Shown in pieces: positions 1 to 8,021 of a stretch of DNA of 64,000 nt. Both the position numbers and the translations under genes were made by a program. The notes beneath the pieces were generated by a model. It saw nothing but the letters and a program-made list of their open reading frames with translations. It did no database searches and was not told the origin of the DNA. The stretch spans positions 62,001 to 126,000 of the forward strand of contig JAJRQQ010000106.1 of NCBI GenBank assembly GCA_024280155.1, in the 5' to 3' direction. This stretch comes from Bacteroidota bacterium (lineage in GTDB: Bacteria; Bacteroidota; Bacteroidia; Flavobacteriales_D; Crocinitomicaceae). Each line of letters opens with the position of its first letter. Within the stretch, counting starts at the first letter, position 1.

Positions 1-383
1 TGGTAAAAACACTGTTGTTATTCAGTAAAATAAAGTTTATTCTTGCGATAATAGCTGAAATTTTGGTTATCTACTACGTAGATTTAGAGCAAGATTATTC
101 CGTTGCAATGAAAGTTCCTATTATTAATTCTACAATTGGATTGGTATATACATTAGCTATTCTTGGATTTGTTTTTAGTAAAAAAATCACCCCTGGATTT
201 CGGTTTTTCTTATACAGTGTATTGATTATGTTGCCAAGCTTGGTTTTTCAAAGTCAAAAAATTAGTTTCGCTCCGTGGTTTGATAAGAACGACATCAGTC
301 ATATCTTTTTATTGGTTGGAGTAATTTTCTATTATTTAGGCGTAAAATCGGTGGCTAATTATCAGAAAGAATTAACGCACTAA
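1..383 (+). CDS. Small four-helix membrane protein, cut by left edge
   Basis: Unknown function. The frame is open to the left edge and the two bases at 1-2 are TG, so the true start is probably an ATG whose A lies one base outside the window (reading Met-Val-Lys-Thr-Leu-Leu). An internal TTG at 15 is also possible. About 126 residues with four hydrophobic segments (roughly 8-25, 41-58, 67-83 and 98-114 from the inferred Met) and no catalytic motif. It resembles small YhhN-like or unnamed Bacteroidota membrane proteins only in general character. It converges on the CHU_C gene at 372, overlapping it by 12 bases. Confidence 0.6.
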   Translation, partial: VKTLLLFSKIKFILAIIAEILVIYYVDLEQDYSVAMKVPIINSTIGLVYTLAILGFVFSKKITPGFRFFLYSVLIMLPSLVFQSQKISFAPWFDKNDISHIFLLVGVIFYYLGVKSVANYQKELTH

Positions 384-1259
384 AGTAAGTGATTGGTATT
401 TTTTCACAGGATTACCGCTTCTATCATTTCCTGTGATAAAATAAATGTATTTACCTGTTGGTACAGGGTTTCCATAAATATCATTTCCATCCCATTTAAA
501 ATTTAGATCTATGGATTGAAAAATAATGTTTGACTTTTCATTCATAATCACGATTGAGAAATCAATAATTCCATTCGATTCTACAAAAAGAAAATCATTT
601 TGTCCATCGTTATTTGGTGTAAAAATATCCGGCATTTTCGTAATCGAATATTCTTCTACTAGTTGTTCTTTATCTATATCTATCGAAAAAGTAGTTTGTT
701 CTTCTATTTTGTTTTCCTTAGATACTTCTTGTAAAGTATAATCAAAAGATTCCTTAGAAGGCTTGTATTCCACTATTGGATCTTCTTCGCGTTCTTTGAG
801 AATACCTGTCGTTTCACTTTTTGATTCAGTAAAGTTTTCTAATTCTTTTTCTGGTAGAAGAGAAGGTTTAGAAGGTTTATGTTCTTTTGAAAATTGAGTT
901 TCTTTTTTATTCGACGCTAAATCTTCATTTGAAGCATTTTCAATTTGAATCGATTTTTCTTGTTTTTCGGTTAAAACTGGCTCTTTTTGCTCTAAAATGA
1001 TTGATTTCGTTTCGTTTTTAGTTATTTTTTCACTTTTAACCTCTTTTTCTGACGAGGAATAAATGACAATTGCTGTAGAAATAGCCGCAACAGAAACGAC
1101 AGAGATAATCACCTTTGATAAAACAGAAATACCCGCCGATGCAGAAGTCGTTGCAGCAACTTGTGAAGCAATTCCGTTCCATAATTCTGGATGAACAGTA
1201 GCTTCATGGTTTCCTAATTTCTTAGAAAATAGTTCTTGTATTTGGTCTTTATCTTTCAA
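372..1259 (-). CDS. Anti-sigma-like membrane protein with CHU_C (T9SS type B) C-terminal domain
   Basis: 295 residues. Residues 1-45 are a soluble N-terminus (PELWNGI motif typical of short Bacteroidota anti-sigma proteins), about 46-68 form one transmembrane helix, about 70-205 are a Lys/Glu/Ser-rich linker, and about 206-295 match the gliding-motility-associated C-terminal (CHU_C) domain: FTPNNDGQND, a WDGND turn, then PTGKYIYFI and a final SLTLVR strand. The start is TTG, overlapping the sigma-factor stop by 11 bases, so the two are translationally coupled. By position it should bind the sigma factor. CHU_C domains normally target cargo to the type IX secretion system, so finding one behind an inner-membrane anchor is unusual. 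Function inferred, not proven. Confidence 0.8.
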   Translation of the reverse strand: MKDKDQIQELFSKKLGNHEATVHPELWNGIASQVAATTSASAGISVLSKVIISVVSVAAISTAIVIYSSSEKEVKSEKITKNETKSIILEQKEPVLTEKQEKSIQIENASNEDLASNKKETQFSKEHKPSKPSLLPEKELENFTESKSETTGILKEREEDPIVEYKPSKESFDYTLQEVSKENKIEEQTTFSIDIDKEQLVEEYSITKMPDIFTPNNDGQNDFLFVESNGIIDFSIVIMNEKSNIIFQSIDLNFKWDGNDIYGNPVPTGKYIYFITGNDRSGNPVKKYQSLTLVR

Positions 1260-1782
1260 ATCCTAATTCTTTCAATTGTTGTTGTAAATAAATTTTAGCA
1301 CGAGAATATTGAGATTTTGATGTACTCTCAGAAATAGAAAGTTCTTCAGCGATTTCTTTGTGAGAATATCCTTCAATTGCAAATAAATTAAAAACAGTTT
1401 TATAGCCCACAGGCATTTTTTGTATTAATTTAAGTAGATCTTCTGCGTGAATGTTTTCAAGAATATAACTATTGTGTTCTAATTTAAACTCAACAGCGTC
1501 AACAGTGATATTATTTTGTAATTTTTTTTCTTTTCGAATTTGATCCAAAGAAGTATTCACCATAATTCTACGAATCCAACCTTCTAATGAGCCCCCTTTA
1601 AAAAGGTCAAGTTTAGAAAAAACTTTAATAAAACTTTCTTGCAAAACATCTTCCGCTTGTTCTTTGTTTTTAGCATAACGCATACAAACACTTAACATTT
1701 TCGGTGCAAATTTATCAAACAACGCGCGCTGAGCTTTTGGATCTCCTTTAATACAATATTTTACTAATGATGAATCATCCAT
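1249..1782 (-). CDS. ECF-type RNA polymerase sigma factor
   Basis: About 177 residues, the usual size of an ECF sigma-70 factor. Sigma-2 region at about 20-85 (LFDKFAPKMLSVCMRY, then EDVLQESFIKVF, the core-binding helix) and sigma-4 at about 120-170 (GYKTVFNLFAIEGYSHKEIAEELSIS, the helix-turn-helix that reads the -35 element). I chose ATG at 1782; a GTG three codons upstream (1791) is possible. First gene of a two-gene operon with the anti-sigma-like CHU_C protein. Expected to direct polymerase to a small envelope-related regulon, possibly its own promoter. Confidence 0.9.
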   Translation of the reverse strand: MDDSSLVKYCIKGDPKAQRALFDKFAPKMLSVCMRYAKNKEQAEDVLQESFIKVFSKLDLFKGGSLEGWIRRIMVNTSLDQIRKEKKLQNNITVDAVEFKLEHNSYILENIHAEDLLKLIQKMPVGYKTVFNLFAIEGYSHKEIAEELSISESTSKSQYSRAKIYLQQQLKELGFER

Positions 1783-1883
1783 TTCTCGCACTTAAAACAA
1801 AGACTTATTTTTAATTAAAAAAGTTGCATTCTACTTTATAATTCCTCAAAAAAAGCTATTTTCGTTGAAACGAAAACAAACCA

Positions 1884-3094
1884 ATGAAATTTATTTTCAC
1901 CTTTCTTTTTTTTATTATCACATTTTTTTCTTTTACACAGAACCTTAAAAAAGGTATTTGGCATGCTCAATTAAAATTAAATAATAAAGATGTATTGCCT
2001 TTTACTTTGAAAGTAGATAAAAACAACCAAATAACCATATTAAACGGCGAAGAAAATATAAAATTAGAAAAGATTCGTGTTGAAAATGATAGTTTACGTG
2101 TTCGTTTTCCTTTTTTTAATTCTGAAATTGTTTTTATAAGCACTAAAAAAAGAATGACTGGTTATTGGGTAAATTACCAAAGAAGTGAAAATTATAAAAT
2201 TCCATTTTATGCCGAAAAAGTTAAACGAAAAAGTCCTCGGTTTTTAACTACAAAACAAACCAAAAATTCACTTGACATTGACGGAAATGGGAGGTTAAAT
2301 TTGAACCAGAAACGAAAGATGAATATCCTGCGTTGGGATTATTTAAACAAAATAATTCAACCGTTAATGGTACTTTTTTAACAGAAACTGGAGATTATCG
2401 TTATTTAGAAGGTAACACTATAAATGATAGTTTGTATTTATCTTGTTTTGATGGTTCTCACGCTTTTTTATTCAAAGCAAAACTCAAAAATGATTCATTA
2501 ATAGGAACATTTAATAGTGGTTCTCATTGGGAAAGTAAATGGAATGGAGTATTAAATAATTCTTTTAAATTACAAAGTCCTGAAAAATTAACTTATTTAA
2601 TTAACGATACACCTATTTCATTCTCTTTTCCTAATTTAAAAAAAGATACTGTTTCATTCCCAAATGAAAATTATAAAAATAAGGTTGTTATTCTTCAAAT
2701 TATGGGAACATGGTGTCCAAATTGCCTTGATGAGACGATATTATTTAAAGAAATTTATGAAAAGTATCATTCGCAAGGATTAGAAATTATATCTATTTGC
2801 TATGAAACTGGTCAAACATTAGATGATTATATAGTAAACGCAAAACGATTAAAAGATAAATTAGAAATAGAATACCCTTTTTTAATTGGTGGTTCTGCAC
2901 AAAAAAAAGATGCTTCCCTTGACTTTCCTATGTTAAACAATATCATGTCTTTTCCAACTACAATTATTATCGGTAGAAATGGAGAAATTAAACAAATTCA
3001 TACAGGTTTTAACGGTCCAGGAACGGGTGAATATTATACTGCATATAAAAAGAGATTGAATATATTAATCCAATCTCTTTTAAATATTCATTAA
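1884..3094 (+). pseudogene. TlpA-like thioredoxin-fold lipoprotein/periplasmic reductase, frameshifted
   Basis: Two overlapping reading frames (1884-2381 and upstream-extended 2333-3094) make one protein of about 400 residues. The first frame has a signal peptide (MKFIFTFLFFIITFFSFTQ) and a beta-rich domain; the second has a TlpA/AhpC-TSA thioredoxin fold with the active-site motif WCPNC in GTWCPNCLDE. The natural junction reads DIDGKWEVKFEPETK, which requires one extra A in the A-run at 2285-2287. This is the common Bacteroidota family of exported TlpA-type thiol-disulfide oxidoreductases. As written, the thioredoxin half lacks its export signal. It converges on rpiB. May be a real pseudogene or a one-base sequence error. 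Confidence 0.85.
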
Positions 3095-3107
3095 GTTTTA
3101 TTCCTTT

Positions 3108-3542
3108 TTAACAACACGCAATTTTATCTACTCTTCTTTGATGACGACCACCTTCAAAATCGGTAGAGAAAAAAATATCCACAATTTTTAAAGCTTCTTC
3201 TTCTGAAAGAAAACGGGCAGGTAATGCTAAAATATTTGCGTTGTTGTGTTGACGAGCTAATTTTGCTATTTCAACATTCCAACAAAGTGCACTACGAATA
3301 GCTTGATGTTTATTCACAGTCATATTAATTCCGTTACCAGAACCACAAATAACTATTCCTAAACATTTTTTCTCTGATACTTTTTCAGCAACTGGGTGAC
3401 CATAATCAGGATAATCAATACTTTCTTCTGAATAACAACCAAAATCTTCTAATTCATAGCCTTTATTCGTTAATAAGTTAATAATTGATTTTTTCAACTC
3501 AAATCCAGCATGATCAGATCCGATAGGAATATATTTTTTCAT
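3108..3542 (-). CDS. rpiB: Ribose-5-phosphate isomerase B
   Basis: 144 residues, the full RpiB/LacAB length. Interconverts ribose 5-phosphate and ribulose 5-phosphate in the pentose phosphate pathway, in the cytoplasm. Visible family motifs are GSDHAGFELK at the N-terminus (substrate phosphate binding), SIDYPDYG, and CGSGNGINM containing the catalytic Cys, followed by the NILALPARFL segment. The C-terminus ends in two Cys. It has its own well-formed promoter in the gap to the right and converges with the thioredoxin gene. Confidence 0.95.
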   Translation of the reverse strand: MKKYIPIGSDHAGFELKKSIINLLTNKGYELEDFGCYSEESIDYPDYGHPVAEKVSEKKCLGIVICGSGNGINMTVNKHQAIRSALCWNVEIAKLARQHNNANILALPARFLSEEEALKIVDIFFSTDFEGGRHQRRVDKIACC

Positions 3543-3561
3543 AATTTTATTGGTTTAGTTA

Positions 3562-3592
3562 CAAAGCTATATCATATTAACAATTCATACAA
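3562..3592 (-). promoter_or_regulatory. Predicted rpiB promoter (Bacteroidota type)
   Basis: On the minus strand TTG (3590-3592) is followed by exactly 20 bases and then TAGCTTTG (3562-3569), matching the Bacteroidota consensus TTG-N19-21-TAnnTTTG. The start codon of rpiB lies 19 bases further on. Confidence 0.6.
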
Positions 3593-4157
3593 CTTTTAAA
3601 CAATTAAAGTATTCATTGTTTTTTAACCAACTGATAAGTAGTTAATTAATTTTAAAGTTTTACACATAAAAAAAAATAAAATTGTTAATCAGTGTTTATA
3701 AAAAGTAAAGACTTTTCCTTTGATATCATCAATTAATAGTTCATATCAAAAAAGAAAAAGAAAAACCTAGAAAAGAAACCTTTATTTATTTAAAGTTATC
3801 AATAAGTAATTGAATGAAAATAAGTAAATAAATAAATAATCTTATAAACAATGGTTCTTTTTATAGATTGTTGATAATTCAGCTAAGAGGTTAAATTTAA
3901 AGGAAGAGAAGTATTGAAAACAAATGATTTTATCTTAATAAGTTAATTAACAAGAAATATTGAGTATTTTTCTACACAAATTAACAATCTTAATAAAAGT
4001 AATAAATTTCTTTTTATAAAAAATCTTTATTATTTACTTTATAAAAAAGACAAATTAGTAATATTTTGAAAATTCAAAAATTAGATTATATTCTAACTGA
4101 ATTAAAATAAAATAATTACAATTAACTGTATAACAACCGATTATAATAATTAAATAG
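3593..4157. other. Long AT-rich intergenic region without a recognisable gene
   Basis: The stretch between the rpiB promoter and the sensor-kinase start contains no ORF I would defend on either strand. It is very AT-rich, with a run of nine A at about 3668-3676 and repeated AATAA/TTAATTAA words. One inverted repeat is clear: TTTGATAT at 3719-3726 and ATATCAAA at 3743-3750 with a 16-base spacer, a possible operator. I see no tRNA and no strong terminator. It presumably holds the promoter of the kinase gene. Confidence 0.5.
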
Positions 4158-7100
4158 ATGAATTCTATTAAAAAACTTCTAAAAAAAATTGACTCATGGA
4201 AAAATGAATTTATTCCTTATTATGAACGTGAAAATGGAATTATTCGAATTTCAATTATTCATTCAATAACTGCATTTATCATACTCCCTCTTTTTTCATT
4301 TTTAATAAAAGATTTTCATGAGTTAGAAATTTACGTTTACCTAGCTTTATCTTATACAGTATTATTTCCTTTATATTTCTTCATTTCTTGGAAAATTAAA
4401 TTTTTTAAATACAAACTGGTCTACTTTTTTATTCTTCATTTATTCTTTGTTACTGCGATTGCTTTTTATAGTTTAATTAATCATCAATTTAGTGTTATAG
4501 AACTGATGATGTTTTTTACATTGTTTAACCTTTCTTTACTAATTATTCAAAGATGGAATTCATTATTACTTTATATTTCATTTGTATTTCTTTTATTTTT
4601 ATACGCCTTTTACAATAATAAATACGCCTTACCTTTCCAGAAAGTTTTGTTATCAGAAATATTTATTATTAGTGTAAGTACTTTATTTGTATTGTATTTT
4701 AGAATTAAATTATTAAAAAAAGTAAAAGATTATTCAAAATATTTACTTGATGTAATTAAATCATCAGGATCTGGATATTTAATTTTTGATATAAAAAAAG
4801 AAAATAGAGTTATTGATTTTAATCAAAAAGTTGGACAATTATTTTTTCTTACAGAAATTACAAATACTAATGTAAAAGATGTTGTTTTTTCTTATCTTAA
4901 TGAAGAAGAGATTAATAAAATAAAAAATCTAATTGTAGGAGATAATTATAAGAAAAATATTAAAATTCAAAATAAAGGAAAATCAATTTTTATTGAAATA
5001 AAATTTTCTGTTCTTGTATTAAAAAATAATCAATTTTGGTTGGCTTTAATTAATGATATTACATATGATGTTATTAAAAGAAAAGAAATAGAATTATCTG
5101 AGCGTAGGTATCAAAATTTATACGAAAAAAATAAAGCAGGTGTATTTACTTTAGATATTGATTCTAAAATATTAAAAGGAAATACTTCTTTTTTTAAAAT
5201 GTTGGATGGTTTTTGTAAGCAGGGAGATTATTTATTTACAAAAAAACAAAATAAAGAATGGGAAATAATTTTAGAATCGTTAGGAGAACATAGTTATTCT
5301 CAAAATTACCAAACACAATTTTCATTATCAAATGGAGTAGAAAAAATATTTATTTTTAATTGGTATATTGATATTGAAAGAAATCAAATTGAAGGTTCTG
5401 TTATTGATTTAACAAATATTCAAAAAACAACTTTAGCATTAAAACAAAGTGAAGAAAAATATCGACTGATTTTTGAAGAAACCAATGATGCTATTTTATT
5501 TTTAGATTCCGATAAAATTATTGATTGTAATCGAAGATCTCTTCAACTTTTTGGTGTTCCTCAAGAAGAATTATTAAATAAAAATTTATTTGATTTAAGT
5601 TTTAATACAAATAATCAATCGAAAAAGAAGTACAACTCATTAAAAGATGAAAACAATAATTATCGAAGTATAAAGTTTGATTGGACATTTAAATCTAATA
5701 ATCGTAAAATTGAAGCTAACGTTAATGTAATTGAAGTAATTTTAGATAAAAAAATATTTTATCAATGTGTTATTCATGATATAACAAAATTGAATAAACA
5801 CATTCGATCCATTGAAAATAATCAACAAAATTTAGAAAATATTTTTTTAAATCATCCGGAAGGAATTATTATTTGTCATGAATCAACCATTCTTTTTACT
5901 AATCCAGAAATTCATAAAATATTTGGTGATTTTATTGATTTAAAAAATATTTTTAAAGGAGAAAATAAAAAGAAATTTAATTATACCTACGAAGAACATT
6001 TAATAGATAGAGAAAGAAAAAATATTCAAATTAATTTCTTTAATTTATCGCGGTTAAAAGTGAAAATGGACATCACTTTTGTATCAACAGTTTATGAAAA
6101 TAAAGATGCAGTTTTAATTATTTTTAAAGATATTTCACTTCAATCTAAAATTGAAAAAGAAATTCTTCGTGCAGAATTAGCAGAGGAAATGAATTTTAAA
6201 TTAGAAAATGAAATTAATGATAGAATTTTAGCTGAAAAACAATTGGAAGAACAGTTTTTAAGAATGAAAGCAATTTTAGATAGTTCTTCCAATACTTTTT
6301 TATTAACATTAACATTAGATGCTAATATTTCTTCTTTTAATACACATTGTAAAGCTTATTTTTCCACTATTCTCCGAAATAAAATTGTAAAAGGAGATTC
6401 GTTTTATGATTATTTTAAAAAAGTTCTTAACCCTTTTCAATTGCGCTTTTTTAGAATAGTTTTCCTCGATATTAAAAAGGGAAGATCAAAACAATTTGAA
6501 ATAGAAATAGATGTAAACGGTATTAACCATTGGTTGGAAGTTTTTGTGAACCCAATTTTTAATACGGAAGGAAAAGTTTCTGAAATTTCTCTTGTTGCTC
6601 ATGATATTAGTGAGAAAAAGAAATCCAATATAGAAATAGAATCTTCTTTGAAAGAAAAAGATGTTTTACTGAAAGAAATTCATCATCGTGTAAAAAATAA
6701 TCTTCAAGTTATTTCAAGTATTTTAAACCTTCAAAGCTCTTTTATTACAGATGAAAAAATACTTTCAATTCTTCAAGAAAGTAGAAATCGAGTAAGAACA
6801 ATGGCTATAATTCATGAAAACCTTTATCGTACGGAAGATTTTGCAAGTATAAATTTTGCTGAATATCTAGATAATTTAATGGGAAATCTTATTTCTTCTT
6901 ATCGGGTAAATCAAAATATTCTTCTTATTAAAGATTTTGAACAAGTTGATTTAATTCTTGATCAAGCTATTCCAACAGGGTTAATTGTAAATGAAATAAT
7001 TTCTAATTCTTTAAAATATGCGTGGGGCGAAAATACAAAAGGAAAAATAAGTATTTCTTTAAAAGAGAAAAATGAAGTCATTCATCTTGAAATAAGTGAT

Positions 7101-7259
7101 AATGGTAAAGGACTACCTGGTAAATTTGAAGATTTACAAACGGAAACGCTTGGTTTACAACTGGTAGCAACTCTAATTGAACAATTAGATGGAGAGATTA
7201 AAACAGAAAATACAAATGGAACCAAATATTTCATTAAATTTGATAAAATCAAACCTTAA
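4158..7259 (+). CDS. Multi-PAS membrane sensor histidine kinase (HisKA_2 type)
   Basis: 1033 residues. N-terminal membrane block with about six helices (residues 28-185), then a chain of about five PAS-like sensor modules (roughly 190-310, 315-425, 430-545, 555-670, 700-825), then the kinase core. The dimerisation helix reads KEIHHRVKNNLQVISS with the phospho-acceptor His at 842/843, the HisKA_2 signature. The ATPase has an N box NEIISNSLKYA and a G1 box DNGKG, and ends in a FIKF strand. Three bases separate it from a LytTR response regulator, its evident partner. The five-PAS chain is long for this class and suggests integration of several cytoplasmic signals. Ligands unknown. Confidence 0.92.
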   Translation: MNSIKKLLKKIDSWKNEFIPYYERENGIIRISIIHSITAFIILPLFSFLIKDFHELEIYVYLALSYTVLFPLYFFISWKIKFFKYKLVYFFILHLFFVTAIAFYSLINHQFSVIELMMFFTLFNLSLLIIQRWNSLLLYISFVFLLFLYAFYNNKYALPFQKVLLSEIFIISVSTLFVLYFRIKLLKKVKDYSKYLLDVIKSSGSGYLIFDIKKENRVIDFNQKVGQLFFLTEITNTNVKDVVFSYLNEEEINKIKNLIVGDNYKKNIKIQNKGKSIFIEIKFSVLVLKNNQFWLALINDITYDVIKRKEIELSERRYQNLYEKNKAGVFTLDIDSKILKGNTSFFKMLDGFCKQGDYLFTKKQNKEWEIILESLGEHSYSQNYQTQFSLSNGVEKIFIFNWYIDIERNQIEGSVIDLTNIQKTTLALKQSEEKYRLIFEETNDAILFLDSDKIIDCNRRSLQLFGVPQEELLNKNLFDLSFNTNNQSKKKYNSLKDENNNYRSIKFDWTFKSNNRKIEANVNVIEVILDKKIFYQCVIHDITKLNKHIRSIENNQQNLENIFLNHPEGIIICHESTILFTNPEIHKIFGDFIDLKNIFKGENKKKFNYTYEEHLIDRERKNIQINFFNLSRLKVKMDITFVSTVYENKDAVLIIFKDISLQSKIEKEILRAELAEEMNFKLENEINDRILAEKQLEEQFLRMKAILDSSSNTFLLTLTLDANISSFNTHCKAYFSTILRNKIVKGDSFYDYFKKVLNPFQLRFFRIVFLDIKKGRSKQFEIEIDVNGINHWLEVFVNPIFNTEGKVSEISLVAHDISEKKKSNIEIESSLKEKDVLLKEIHHRVKNNLQVISSILNLQSSFITDEKILSILQESRNRVRTMAIIHENLYRTEDFASINFAEYLDNLMGNLISSYRVNQNILLIKDFEQVDLILDQAIPTGLIVNEIISNSLKYAWGENTKGKISISLKEKNEVIHLEISDNGKGLPGKFEDLQTETLGLQLVATLIEQLDGEIKTENTNGTKYFIKFDKIKP

Positions 7260-7262
7260 GTT

Positions 7263-8018
7263 ATGTCTAAAATAAACATATTAGTTGTAGAAGATGAAGC
7301 AATCGTTTCAAAAGATATTCAGAATAGCTTAAAAAAATTAGGTTATAATGTTGTTGGATCTTCTGCAACAGGAGAAAAAGCAATTGATTTAGCTGCAACT
7401 GAAAATCCAGATGTTGTTTTGATGGATATAATGCTAAAAGGGGAGATGAATGGAATTGAGGCGGCCTCAACGATAAAAGAACAACAAAAAATACCTGTCA
7501 TCTTTCTTACAGCTTATGCGGATGAATTAACGCTTTCTAAAGCTAAAGTAACTCAACCTTACGGATATATTTTAAAGCCGTTTAAAGAGATTGATTTACA
7601 CACGACAATTGAAATGGCGATTTACAAACACGCTAAAGAACAAGAAGTAATAAAAGAGCGTGATTTATTTTATTCAATTATTGAAAATAAAGAAACATCG
7701 AAAGAATTTATTTTTGTGAAATCAAACAGTAAATTGGTAAAAATAAAAACATCAAATATCTTCTATATAGAAGCTTTGAAAGATTATGTTGTGATTCATA
7801 CGAATGAAAAAAGATATACCATTCATTCTACAATGAAAGACATTGACATTAAAATGGGAAAAGAAGATTTTATTCGTGTTCATCGTTCTTACATTGTGCG
7901 CGTTGATAAAATTGCAACGATTGAACAACCAAATCTCACTCTTGAAAATGTAGAAAAAATGATCCCAATAGGTGGTTCTTACAAAGATGCTCTTTCTAAG
8001 AAAATTAACCAACTCTAA
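7263..8018 (+). CDS. LytTR-family response regulator
   Basis: 251 residues. Receiver domain 1-125 with the acidic pocket E10/D11/E12, phospho-acceptor D55 in VVLMDIMLKG, the switch Thr in FLTAYA and the invariant Lys in ILKPF. LytTR DNA-binding domain about 145-250 (FIFVKSNSKLVKI, FYIEALKDYVVIHT, FIRVHRSYIV). Phosphorylated by the preceding HisKA_2 kinase, it should bind paired direct repeats and act as a transcription factor. Three bases separate it from the kinase stop, so they are one operon. It converges with the RNase R gene four bases away. Confidence 0.93.
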   Translation: MSKINILVVEDEAIVSKDIQNSLKKLGYNVVGSSATGEKAIDLAATENPDVVLMDIMLKGEMNGIEAASTIKEQQKIPVIFLTAYADELTLSKAKVTQPYGYILKPFKEIDLHTTIEMAIYKHAKEQEVIKERDLFYSIIENKETSKEFIFVKSNSKLVKIKTSNIFYIEALKDYVVIHTNEKRYTIHSTMKDIDIKMGKEDFIRVHRSYIVRVDKIATIEQPNLTLENVEKMIPIGGSYKDALSKKINQL

Positions 8019-8021
8019 AAG

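Noticed and set aside
526-741. ORF on the plus strand inside the anti-sigma gene
   Set aside because: Shadow of the real gene: its Ser/Phe-rich composition mirrors the Lys/Glu-rich linker on the other strand.
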